Positions 21,859 through 32,497 of a stretch of DNA of 60,000 bases are shown piece by piece; the first letter of the stretch is position 1, and each line of letters begins with the position of its first letter. Origin of the DNA: Diphasiastrum complanatum (lineage: Eukaryota > Streptophyta > Lycopodiopsida > Lycopodiales > Lycopodiaceae); NCBI GenBank assembly GCA_029204225.1, contig CM055093.1, positions 21,586,823 to 21,646,822 on the forward strand, in the 5' to 3' direction. Under the pieces are notes generated by a model, which was not told the origin of the DNA, did no database searches, and saw only the letters and a list, made by a program, of their open reading frames with translations. Both the position numbers and the translations under genes were made by a program.

Positions 21859-24440
21859 GTGGATCATAGAACGGAGAACAGGAAACATTGTGATCTATGG
21901 GTTGATGGAAGTTTATATCCAATAGATCCAAGCTCGATGCAATATCCAAATTTTAAATCAGTCACACAACTCATACTATTTTTGTGTGAAGGACACAATG
22001 GTTTATTGGGTTATTGTGAAAGATTGAAAAGTTATGGCATTAGTAATTCAATGAAAAAAAATCATTATTTGGAAAATATGTTGAATGGTTTGTTTATTGA
22101 CTACAAAGAAAAAGAAACTCTTTTGTTGCAAACAAAATAAGAGAATGAAATGTTGAAGATAGATAATTCTCATTTGCAAAATATTATATTGAACCTTAAC
22201 CAAGAAAATGACAATATGAAACTAATTGTACAAAGATTGTGTACCTCATATTGTCAAATAAGTGCAGAAGTAAACACATTACGGAAGAATGAACAATAAG
22301 CGCAAAAGAGTTATTTCAACAGGTATAGATGAGCTTTCATCAAGTGGGGGTCAATGAAAAAAAAAGAATATATGCTTTCAAGTAAGATTTTGTTTTAAAC
22401 TATATATGTGTTTTGTTCCATCCAACACATCAATGATTGTGAATTGTTTTTTTTCTAAATCTTATTTTTATTTTGCAGGTCAGCTTTAGTCACCAATCAA
22501 AATCTGAAATACAAGGACATGATTAATGGAAAGTCTTTGAGTGCAGTACTTACAGCCAAGTCAATGAGAAGTCTACTGGGAAATCAATGATATTCTCAAA
22601 TTAAGTCCAAGATTGCAGAGGCCCTTATGGGCGAAGTCGGCATGATTATTGACTGAAAATTGATACAAGGAGCATGTGATTATTCTGGTATTAGCAAGGA
22701 TGCATATGGCACAATGTTTAGAATTATCAAAGTGGCATTTGGACAAGTACATATAAAAAAATTTCCTATTCCATGGCCCTTTCAAATCAAATTAGAGAGG
22801 GATGTGTTAAACAGGGGTTTGCAAAACACCATTGGTATTCCTTACCATATCAATGAAATTAATAACTCAAAACATGGCACTTTGTCATATGATTCCACCA
22901 ACAATATGTTTATTGATCTGAATCATTTACTGAGATTTATTGTAAAGTTTTATGGAATCACAAATGAAAGTGTTGAAAAATTGATATTAGTTCTCAAGTT
23001 AGATGAATCAGAAGTAATAAAGGGACAAAAGCTAGCAAGGGCTAGTGTTACGCTTATGAATGGAGCATTAAGCAATATGATAAACTCAGAGAGTCTTAAT
23101 TTCAGTGTGCAGTCCAAAAATAATATTTGGTGGTTAGCAGCTTTCCAGGTTTAAATCTATTCTATTTAGTACTAGCAACTAATTCATTTTGAGAATTTAT
23201 AATTTTCTATTTTAAGCTAATATTGTTTTGTTATTATAGGTCTAAGTTCAATTCTCTTATAGTAGTTCATGATTTTGTGTTTCAAACAGGTTTTAAAAGA
23301 AGATCATGACATTCTATTTTGGATTTTTAGTAAAACAGAACATTTAGAGATAATTAAGAATCATATGAGCGACACACCACTCGATGTTCCTAGAATAGGT
23401 GATTTTAAGGTGGAATAGGATTTGGTTGGAGCTTGAAGTCGTTGAAGTGCATGTTCAACATCTCACGTGGAGCAAATTCAAAACATCCATGCCTCTATTG
23501 CATGAAAACTACACAAGACATGTCAAAGAGCACGAGAGTTTCAAGGGATATAGAAGATCCGCCTTGGAAACCAGTATTACCGATTCCGCTTACAAATGTT
23601 CACATTTGTACACTACGTGGAGAGGTTAGAATTATCGAAATATTGATATACCTTCATATTTGGTTTCTTGGAATACTAAGCCAGAGTCATTAGCCAAAAA
23701 AGCAATAGCTCGACTGCAGGAAGTTTTATCAAAAGCGGGACTTCTTAAAGGACAAGTTAAAATACAAAAGGACGAGAAGCTTTCAGGGAAAACGGGAAAC
23801 ATCCCATGCAAACCAAGCATAGGAGGATCCAAAGCTCGTCATTTCTTATCAAATCATATCGGAAAACCGACTAAAATCTAGTACTCAATTTGGATAGATG
23901 TACTCAATGCCACAAAGGATTTTGAAGAAAAAGGAACAACGAGGATTAAAAAAGTTGAAGTCTGGACAAAGCTTGACAACATGGTCAAATTGCTCAGAAG
24001 AGATAAACTGTCTAATACTGATGTCCTACTAATTGAGAAAAAAAACAATTGAGTTTGTGGATGCAGTTAAAGACGCCTGGGGTGAAGGTCATAGTACGCA
24101 TTACATGGTAAATCTCTTTTCAATGTAACTAGCTCTTTGAATTATAATCTCATTGCACATATGCTAAATTTAAAATGATTAATATGACAATATTTGTATC
24201 TCTGGTATTGCAGCACATTTTACGACATCATGCATCATTTTTTGCAAAAGCTTACGATAGTCTAAGTATTTGGTCATCACAAGGAATGGAGAAATCGCAT
24301 TGGCAAGCTAGAGCAACATTTCATCGAAATACACAACACGGTGGAACATCTCAAAAAAAATAGTTACATCATCTAGCTATTTCAATGGTTCTACAGGCAT
24401 GTTCAAAAACTAGATCAACAAACTAATAGAAATTCAGAAA
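21859..24440 (+). pseudogene. Gene T: intron-bearing transposase-like protein
   Basis: A multi-exon coding pattern on the plus strand, broken by stops and frame changes. Exon 1 (21859 onward) encodes CDLWVDGSLYPIDPSSMQYP and a coiled coil. Later exons read VLKLDESEVIKGQKLARASV (Asp codon 23002-23004), IGDFKVE (Asp codon 23401-23403), SKHPCLYCMKTT, GNIPCKPSIGGSKARHFLSN and SSQGMEKSHWQAR (Glu codon 24289-24291). Two introns are well supported: 23149-23289 (AAFQ then VLKEDHD) and 24108-24213 (GT...AG, both sides coding). From memory, the pattern LDE / GDxK...PCxYC / GxEK matches a large, unnamed family of DDE-like transposases in plants and animals. The D-D-E assignment is inference. It converges with P1 on the other strand. 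Confidence 0.6.
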
Positions 24441-24680
24441 GACGTGCAAATTTATAGACGAAAATAATATTGATGCAAGACTCAACTCATAGTAATTTTC
24501 ATGATATCTGACGAAAAAAATATATGTATTATATCGCATCATTTCAAGTACAATGCAAGGCAAAATCATTGTTTCTCTTTGTCTTTAATGATCAACATTG
24601 TTGTGTGGTCATGAATAAATTTTTTTCTATCATATGGATCTAGAAAATCAATGGATCTTCTTTTGCTCAAGTCATTGTAT

Positions 24681-26148
24681 CTAGAGAAAACAGATAAGGA
24701 GGAAGACCCTTTCAGAAACTTCCTCAACTACATAGCCAAATACTTTTATGACAATGTCTCTCTTCGCAAAAATAATTTTATATGTATTCGGAGGGTATTT
24801 AAGCTCGTTCAAGAAATTGAATAACACTTTAATTGCCATTATTATCGTCGCAGCATCTAAAGAAAATTTGCTATGATCAATGCAAATCTCTTTATTTACA
24901 AAGCACTTCAAATAATGGGACAGGGATGAATCCCTTTGTCGTGATCCCTGACCTTCCCTCAAATATCCATGCGTTGTTGCAAAGGCATCGTCCTCCACAG
25001 TAGCCTGTAAAATACGAGCAAAGGTTACAATCTTGAAAAACAAAATAACTATATTTGAATAGAAATCTCATTCAAATAAAACCAGATTTACCTACCAGAT
25101 CATGCTCATCAGCTTGAATAAGTGCAGCAGTATGTAGATCATGACCAGCAACAATGGTTGTCGAAGTAGTGGATGGATTAGTTTTCGAAGACTGTGAAAC
25201 ATATCTGCTCCGGATTCTTAGAAATTCTTCCTCACTGGGCAAATTTGCCTGGTATGCCCTGCTTTCAGACATGATTGATTGCAGGGCTTCAGTCCCGTCC
25301 AGCCACTCATCTCCGGCTTTGTAATCAATAGAAGCACATAGATCATCATCACCCTCGAGATCTATGAAATCCTCAAATTCATTGATGAAATTAGACAAAA
25401 TTGATAATATTTCGTCCTCCCTTAGGCCAAGAACATCTCCAACATCATTCAGAGAGAGGTATGCGACACTATTCATGTAATACACTAGCAAACCGAGGAC
25501 AGTCTTGGTTTTGTCATATGGATTCACGTCAGATAAGGAAGAAATGTACAATGCACGAGACTCAGCTGGGTCGTACATTGCTGCCAATCTTGCCTCCTCG
25601 TCAGCACCCAAGACATCATCAACAATAGCTGACTCTAATATCACATAAGCAGTTGCTGATGAGACACCCTCAATGCTTAGCCCTGAAGTTCCTGCCTCTT
25701 CAAGAACAAGAGCAGAAAGGTAAAACACAAAGCCCATGCCCTCCTGCAAAAGGTGACATGATCGATTGTGCTGGTCACAATGGACCACACATTTAAAATC
25801 ACTCACTATTTTCGTGAATCGTCGGTTGTGGGCTTGCTTTGAAGATGGTTGGGCAAGTACCAGGTCATGGAAATGGATGAATCATAAATTATCCATTATC
25901 AACATAGACTGATTGAGAGTATCATAATACTCTTTACACAACGTTGGAAAATAGGATTTATGTTCTGATCTAAACTTCTCAATATCAAAAGACATATTGA
26001 AATACGTCTTATAGTGACCTATGTAGTTACCAACACCGGATACAACAAGGAAGGCGTGCAATGCAGAATCAAAGGTATTAGAAGATGAGGCGGCCATCTC
26101 GAAAGTATGAACAATAGGGCCGAGTATCACTACAATGTGGGATGGCAT
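24681..26148 (-). pseudogene. P1-A: two-exon gene of unknown family, one internal stop
   Basis: Exon 1 runs from ATG at 26148 to 25096 in a single frame broken only by TGA at 25884-25882. Intron 25095-25005 has GTAGGT and TTTTACAG ends and keeps phase. Exon 2 runs from 25004 to the stop at 24681. The product would be about 455 residues. Residues include the His/Cys-rich CVVHCDQHNRSCHLL, acidic middle segments and a helical C-terminal part (KFSLDAATIIMAIKVLFNFL). That part loosely resembles a cyclin box, but I do not claim it. It is divergent from the histone-like gene, with which it shares a promoter region and a second copy at 44613-45633. Near-intactness and an exact intron argue for a real gene recently lost. 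No family was recognised. Confidence 0.65.
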
Positions 26149-26361
26149 GGAGTTAGAAGACTATCAGGCAGTCCTCGCATGATGGCGATATTGGTGAATG
26201 ACCGGATATCGGAACGACGCGAGGGAGCCAAGATCGTCTAGAATCTGAAGTAGATTCTCATGTGGTAGTGATACTGCAAAGAACTAGTAGTGTTGACACA
26301 CCAAGAGCTACAGGGAGTGAAAATTGAAAACTTAGAGAAAGGTTTTAACTGATCAAACAGC

Positions 26362-26836
26362 ATTAATATAGCTAAAACCAATAAAATCCAAACCGTACAC
26401 ACATCAATCCAACAACGGATCAGATCTATGACGTGTAATGTACCATCCACATGTGCGAGGCCACACGTGCTACAATACACGTCAATCTGCCATTCGGCCA
26501 CGTGCCCACACGTGCGAGAATACACGTCATTGCACCATTCGACCACGTGGACACACGTGTTGCTCCATATGTGCAGTTTCACACGTGCGGATACAGACAT
26601 GTAGTTCCACACGTCAGGTACTGATTGGGCCACATGCCCACACGTGTGCGCTAATACGTATGAGAATACGTGTCGTTGTACCATTCGACCATGTGTCCAC
26701 ACGTGAAATCCCACACATGTTGCTCCAGATGTGCAGTTTTACACCTGCATAAACAGACATGTAGCTCCACACGTCAGTTACTGATTGGGCCACGTGTCGC
26801 AAGTATTCACACGTGGGAACGTTTTTTGCCTATATA
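26362..26836. promoter_or_regulatory. Shared divergent promoter of P1-A and H3L-A with CACGTG array
   Basis: Between the two genes, ten perfect CACGTG hexamers lie in 26464-26815, plus many ACGTC or ACATG variants. The array is built from two longer units starting at GGCCACGTGCCC (26498) and GGCCACATGCCC (about 26630), with a third partial start at about 26789. For H3L (+) a TATA box CCTATATAAGTCC lies at about 26829-26841. For P1 (-) a TATA-like AGCTATATTA lies at about 26373-26364, with CCAAT-like ATTGGTTTT upstream. CACGTG is bound by plant bHLH and bZIP factors; binding here is inference. Confidence 0.65.
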
Positions 26837-26916
26837 AGTCCATTCCCGAGGACTATACAGATTTTCGCGTAATTTGCTTTCAACTTCAATTGCTTCTATA
26901 TGACTTATACTTGATA

Positions 26917-27110
26917 TTGCCATCACGCGAGCGACTTCATCTCTAGGCCTGTTCCTGATACCCTCTCACATCGTAGCGATATCAGCCTGAATGTATCCAG
27001 TATTGCCATCATGCGAGTGTCTTCCTCTCCTCGCCTGACTCTGCTACTCTCTCGCATCGTAGCGATATCATCCTCAGAGTTCCCAGTATCGCCATCACAT
27101 GAGAGAATCT
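26917..27110 (+). repeat. Repeats in the H3L-A leader
   Basis: Three imperfect units of about 84 bp begin GATATTGCCATCACGCGAG (26917), GTATTGCCATCATGCGAG (about 27000) and GTATCGCCATCACATGAG (about 27085), with CATCGTAGCGATATCA between them. The same word occurs inverted in the P1 leader (CGCATGATGGCGATATTGG, about 26175-26193), so the two leaders mirror each other. Confidence 0.65.
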
Positions 27111-27164
27111 AACTTTCTCTACTGCTATAGCTCTGTCCTCTCGTGATATAAATATTCGGCCTCA

Positions 27165-27955
27165 ATGGCTCGGACGAAGCAAACCGCTAGGCTTACCAGC
27201 TTCGTTCAACATCCCATCCGCAGACTTCTGAACCCGTACATCCCGTCCACAGACGAAGAAGCCCTCACCATCCATGGTTGAGGGACATCAGGGCATTGTA
27301 GAGGAGCACCAAATTTTTGATCCCGAAAGTAGCCTTCTACCGGGCTGTGAGGGAGGTTACACAAGATATGACCACTCATCTGCCCTATCTAGTAAGGTGG
27401 AATATCACTGCATTGGAGGCACTCCATACTGCATACGAGGACTTCTAGACAAAAATGTTTGAGGATTCAATGTTGTGCTCGATACATGCCAAGAGGGTGA
27501 CATTGATGCCCAAGGATATGCTTCTTGTCATGAGGCTTCGAAACACCTATGACAATATTTTTAAGTCTGGCCTCACACAGAGGCAAGTTCCTCTTGAAAG
27601 GGGGCTTGTCCCACCCCGAAAAAAGAGAAAGCAAGCACAGCCCAAGCGTTCGCAACTCAAGCCTAGGTCTCCCAGCTCTTCACCCTCGCCTCCTCCCATT
27701 AGAAAAGATCTGGCTAGCACGTCTGCAATTCCTTGGGTTGAGAGTCCTCCCCTAATCCCTGATCTTCAAATGCACAATTCCCCTTCTATACATGCAGATG
27801 ACCTAAATACAGTGGTGGACCTGATTGTTTCTAATGTTGATGCAACTGATAACGAGACAATATTGTTTTGTGGTCTACGACTTCCGGAAGCCATTGCAAA
27901 GCTAAAAGAAAATGAACAACAGAGTCTTAAACAAAATGTAGATGAATCAGTATGA
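27165..27955 (+). pseudogene. H3L-A: divergent CENH3-like histone H3 with C-terminal extension
   Basis: The ATG at 27165 opens MARTKQTARLTSF, the canonical H3 N-terminus. After about 25 residues a net 1 nt indel (27238-27274) shifts the frame, and the histone fold follows: WLRDIRAL, then RSTKFLIPK (alpha-N), FYRAVREVTQD (alpha-1), LVRWNITALEAL (loop 1 and alpha-2) and MFEDSMLCSIHAKRVTLMPKD (alpha-2/alpha-3). The RW in loop 1 and DSMLC are as in plant CENH3 rather than canonical H3 (from memory). TAG stops lie at 27299 and 27446. After the fold the frame stays open to 27955, giving about 130 extra residues with PPRKKRKQAQPKR (NLS-like), Ser/Pro-rich and acidic parts. A host CENH3 retrocopy is unlikely because of the tail and extension. 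It is divergent from P1. Confidence 0.8.
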
Positions 27956-28280
27956 AAATAAAAAACCAGATTTGAAATATATGATGGCGGTCTTTCGTAA
28001 ATCATATATGTTACTCTAACTATAGTTAGATTAAAAAAGACTTACTTTAACCACAAGTGTTAGGTCCCTAGCACTCAGGAAAGTCACGACCAGCAATTAC
28101 GGTCCAATCACAAGTCCCTACCCAGTGGGAGTTTTGAATTGTATAAAACTATAACCAAAAAGTTCCAAAAAAGAAATCGATCGGCAAACAACATTACGGT
28201 CTTTCACAGGTGTAAATATATAACTAGGCCAAGTGTACATCGAATAGTTGAAAAGTCAAAAACAGCTTCTTGACAAAAGG
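27956..28280. other. 3' flank of H3L-A, homologous to the second copy
   Basis: No ORF. It is similar to 47426-47743 throughout and contains the related phrases GGCGGTCTTTCGTAAAT and ACGGTCTTTCACAGGTGTAAAT. Homology stops at CTTGACAAAAGGC (28280/28281), where a truncated copia LTR begins, sharing GC at the junction. Confidence 0.6.
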
Positions 28281-28559
28281 CATGGAGGGCAGGAGAAGGT
28301 TTCATTTCCGTTGTTGGTTTCATTTTGGTCATTTGCCTTCTCTCATACTTGACCGCAAAAAATTTTCTTTCATGAATCTTTCATGTTTGCAAACCATTTG
28401 TCTTCGTCTGCTTTGACTTTCGTGTTCGCGAACCATTCGTCTTCGTTTCCTTAGACTTTCATGTTCACGAAACTTTTCGTGTTTCGTGTCTCCAGATCTT
28501 CAAGTTTGTGAATGTCTTCATCGGGCTGAGGGCTGAAAGCTAGCAAGGCTTTGTAATTA

Positions 28560-29700
28560 GAAACGTTTTGTTTCTTCAGCTCCCTCTCAAATCATGATAG
28601 CTTTACAATCTCAAGACTGCTCCTTTGTCTCTCAAAGAGTCCTTTGTCCAAGGCTTTAGTGAAGATGTCAGCAACCATGTCTCTCGTTCCGATGAAGGTA
28701 GTCTACAACATCTTCTTCTCAATTAGATCGCTAATCAAGTGGTACTTGATCGCAATGTGCTTCGTTCTGAAATGGAACATGAGATCTTTCGTCAGGTGTA
28801 TTGTTGGCGTGTTGTCCATCTGCAAGACCAGGGGCTTGTTTCTTGTTTCGTCCAATTCCTCCAGGAACTGACTTAGCCAAATTATTTCGTTATCCATCTT
28901 TGCTGCTGCAACATATTCTACGTCGCAGGATGACTGGGCTACGTCTGCTTCTTGCTGACCCAGAGAACTGCTATTCCTAATGTGATGGTGCATCCTCCCA
29001 AGACGCTTTTACAATCATCCTTGAGAGATGCCCAGCTAGCGTCATTGTAGAAAGTGTCCTAAAACTTGCACCACGACAATAACACAAGCCATGATCGCTC
29101 ATTAATTGAAGATATTGCAAAATTTGTTTTTTCAATCTTCCAATGTGTCAAGCCTGAATTCGTGCAAAATTGGCTCATCCTGAATACTGCATAAGCAATA
29201 TCAGGACGTGTATTGTCAGCAAGGTACATCAATGATCCTATCAGCTTCATGTAAGGTGTGAGCTGCATCTGTTCTCTCTCTTCCTCGGTCTTTGGACAAT
29301 CATCATTCGTCAGCACCGTCCCTACGAGCATTGGAGTGTTCGCTCCTTTGCAGTTCAGCATCCCAAAGTCCTCTAGGATCTTCTGGGTGTATCTGGACTG
29401 GTGAAGGTATAACTTACTTTTCTCGTAGTCCCTTTCAATTTGCAAGCCACGATCTCGAAATGTTTTGAGATGTTTGCCTTTACTTTAGCAATTAGCTGCT
29501 CACTCCTGCAAAGTATCAGAGTGTCGTCCACATACACAACCACAATGATGATCTGCCCATCCGTAACTCTGACATATACATTGGAATCAGCCAACAAAGG
29601 CTTGAATCCTAATGATTTCAGGGCTTGATCTTTCTTCTTGTACCATTGTCGGGCTGATTGTTTCAGACCATAGATGCTTCTATGCATTCTGCATGCATAG
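28560..29700 (-). pseudogene. C1 copia reverse transcriptase and RNase H (alpha lineage)
   Basis: From right to left: MHRSIYGLKQSARQWYKK, VVVYVDDTLILCRSEQ (YVDD at about 29535), then LYLHQSRYTQKILEDFGMLN, SLMYLADNTRPDIAYAVFRM, and RNase H with SSCDVEYVAAAK, MDNTPTIHLTKD and KHIAIKYHLISD. The RNase H box has Asp in place of the usual first Glu. Ends with FTKALDKGLFERQRS. Frame changes occur near 29060, 29380 and 29440. Part of the RNase H N-terminus near 29000-29060 is disrupted. Confidence 0.8.
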
Positions 29701-29739
29701 TCAGGTTGCTTCTTGGTATGTTTCTAGCTCTTCTTTGAA

Positions 29740-30910
29740 GCTGCAGTACAAAAACTGTGTGTCTTTGCTCCATTGAAGATTGTCAGAATAGCAGCCTGGA
29801 GGTCTTCTTTGTCTTGTTGACCTTCAAGGTTCATTTCATCGCTGCTCGAACATTTCTTGTTCGTGGGGTCGATCCTCTATTTTCTGCTGCTCTGGAGTCT
29901 GGGGTCCTGCATTCTGATTTGATGTATGTCCTCGATCTCCCTCTTGAATAGGCAGCAGTGTGAAGATCTCATGGCCTCTTTTGTCTTTCAGTCCAGGGAA
30001 TGTGGACTCGTCAAGCTTTACATCTCTGCTCAAAACAACCTTCTTCGTGGTTGGATCGTAGAGTCTGTACACATGTGTTCCATTCAAGTAGCCGACCATG
30101 ATTGTTTGTTCGGATTTGTCGTCGAGCTTGCTTCTCTTTTCCTTTCGAATGTGCTTGTATGTTGCACATCCAAACACTCGTGCGTGTGACAGATCAGGCT
30201 TTTTGCCTGTCCACATTTCGGTTTTGTTCTCCAGCGTTGTCATTGTAGATCTGTTCTCCAGGTGTACAACTGCAGCTATTGCCTCGGCCTTGAATTGGCC
30301 TGGCAATTGAGCCTGTGCTATCATGCATCTGGCTCCTTCGACTAGCGTTCTCTTTTTTCTTTCTACCACACCGTTGTATTCCGGTGTGTATGCAGGAGTG
30401 AATTGGTGTTCAATCCCATGTTCTTCGCAGAATCTTGAGAATTTTGTGCTTTTGTATTCACCTTCATTGTCAGATCTAAGGATCTGTATCCTTTTCAAGG
30501 TGCGTCGCTCTACGAATGCCACGAACTTCTTGAAAGAATCAAATACTTTGGATTTCTTCTTCAAGTAGTAGATCGTGTCATTCGGTTGTAATCATCTATG
30601 AACGTTAGAAAATATCTTGAACCTGAGAGCGAATCTGCTTTCATCGGTCCACACACATCAGAGTAGACAAGCTCAAGAACTTCCTTGGCTCTTCTTCCTT
30701 CATGTGTGAATGGATTCTGATGTTGCTTGCCTTTCTGAAAAGCTTCACAGAACTCAGCCTCGAGCCTTGATATTTTGAGACCTGTGACAATGTCCTTTGT
30801 GCTCATGTCATACAAACTCTGCATATTCAGATGATACATTCTCCTACGCCAGAGCTGATCTTCGTTTTTTGAAGCATTTAATATGCTATCAGAGTTGTTT
30901 ATTATTTTGG
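29740..30910 (-). pseudogene. C1 copia integrase (beta lineage)
   Basis: The GAG-pre-integrase part reads MYHLNMQSLYDMSTKDIVTG and FCEAF, where the last zinc Cys is Phe. The core reads FLTFIDDYNRM (Asp), LRSDNEGEYKS (Asp) and EYNGVVERKKR (Glu), so the D-D-E residues survive. The C-terminal part includes HARVFGCATYKHIRKEKRSKL and the copia-specific GYLNGTHVYRLYDP. A frame change lies at about 30561. Beta1 carries a closely similar, better preserved copy. Confidence 0.85.
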
Positions 30911-30912
30911 CC

Positions 30913-32497
30913 TAGTAGAGATTTATTTCTCTGCATCCAAACGTCAGCAACTTGTTTGTCATCTTCTCGATCATACGGCAAGTGTTGCCATCGAACAAAA
31001 CTCGAATGCCTAGATCTGCCATCTTGGAGACAGATAGCAGATCCTTTTTGAGTGAGGGCACATGGAGTGCTTCTGGCAACTCTGCTTGGCTTGACAATGT
31101 TCGTAGCTATAGAGAGCCGATGCCCTTGACATCGTGTCTGCTTCCATCGCCTAGAATCATTGCTCTATCATTTTCGAGTTCACAAAAGTTGATCAAAATT
31201 TTCTTGTTGCAGGTTATGTGAGATGTTGCTCCTGAATCGATGACCACATCGTAGTCATGTTCGGAGTAGCTTGTTGAAGCTTCATCGAGTATTGTGAAAG
31301 CTTCGTCACCTCTTTTTGCATGTTTAGATGACTCTACAACGTTTATCTTTTCAGCTTTGTTTTTTTTTTTTTTGGGTTGAATCTGCAGTTTTATCCAGAA
31401 TGCCCTTTCTTCTTGTAGGGCATGCAAGGTATTGTTGGGTTAAACCAGCATTTGTTGGTTGTATGGCATGGTTTGTGGCAGTGATCGCAAGAAGAGGATT
31501 GTTGATTTGAGGACTTTGTCTTTTCGAATCTTGGCTTGTTTTTGTTCTTCTTCTCTCCTTTTGTGAAGAGAGTCATCTCTTGATCACTGCTTCCCTCTCC
31601 TTCGTCTCTCATCAGTCTCTCATCAGCGACAAGACTGACCGCTTTGTCGAATGTCATATCTGGTAGACTCAGTATGAGCATTCTCAGTGGCTGATAGGAC
31701 GTCGGTAGAGATTTCATAAACTAGAGGTTTCTTTCTCTGCATCCAACCGTCAGAAACTTGTTTGTCGTCTTCTCGATCATACGGCAAGTATTGTCGTCGA
31801 ACAAAACTCGAATGCCTTGATCTGTCATCTTGGAGACAAATAGCATATCCTTTCTGAGTGAGGGCACATAGAGTGCTCCTGGCAGCTCTGCTTGGCTTGA
31901 CAGTGTTTGTAGCTATGGAGAGCCGATGCCCTTGACATCGTGTCTAATTCCATCACCTAGAATCATCGCTCTGTCGTTTTTGAGTTCGCAGAAGTTGATC
32001 AAGACCTTGTTGCTGCAGGTTATGTGAGATGTTGCTCTTGAATCGATGACCACATCGTAGTCATGTTCGGAGTAGCTTGTCGAGTATTGTGAAAGCTTCA
32101 TCACTTCTTTCTGCATCTTTAGATGACTCTGCAACGTTTGTCTTTTCAGCTTTGTTTTTTCTTTTTGGGTTGAATCTACAGTCATATGCAGAATGCTCTT
32201 TCTTGCAGTGCATGCAAGGTATTGGTGGATTGAACCAGCATTTGTTGGCCGTATGGCCTGGTTTGTGACAGTGATCGCAGGAAGATTGTTGATTTGAGGA
32301 CTTTGTCTTCTCGAATCTTGGCTTGTTTTTGTTCTTCTTCTTTCCTTTCATGAAGAGAGCCTTCTCTTGATCACTGCTTCTCTCTCCTTCGTCTCTCATC
32401 AGCGACAAGATTAACTGCTTTGTCGAATGTCATATCTCGTAGACTCAGTATGAGCATTCTCAGCAGCTGATAAGACGTCAGTAGAGATTTCATAAAG
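30913..32497 (-). pseudogene. C1 gag zinc-knuckle and protease region, tandemly duplicated (805 bp period)
   Basis: Two direct copies of the gag C-terminus and protease lie side by side: about 30913-31720 and 31721-32497. Landmarks CTTGTTTGTC (30951, 31757) and ATCGATGACC (31237, 32042) are 805-806 bp apart. Each has zinc knuckles and an aspartic protease. The left copy keeps DSGATSHITC; the right one reads DSRATSHITC, a Gly-to-Arg change in the active-site triad. The right copy's knuckles are CDHCHKPGHTANKC and CMHCKKEHSAYDC. Beta1 has a single copy, so the duplication arose in C1. Confidence 0.8.

Noticed and set aside
24681-25004. Cyclin identity for P1 exon 2
   Set aside because: Only a loose helical pattern; key cyclin-box residues could not be confirmed by eye, so it is mentioned but not called.
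26464-26815. Regularly spaced short repeats resembling a CRISPR-like array
   Set aside because: Repeats are 6-10 bp G-box words inside longer diverged units, spacing is irregular, the context is a plant genome and there are no cas genes.
27165-27240. An ordinary host histone H3 gene
   Set aside because: After ARTKQTAR the tail differs completely from canonical H3, the fold is CENH3-like and divergent, and the frame is broken and extended.
21859-28280. Endogenised giant virus segment (histone gene plus unknown genes)
   Set aside because: Spliceosomal introns in T and P1 and a plant CENH3-like fold fit a eukaryotic gene block better. No viral hallmark gene is visible.
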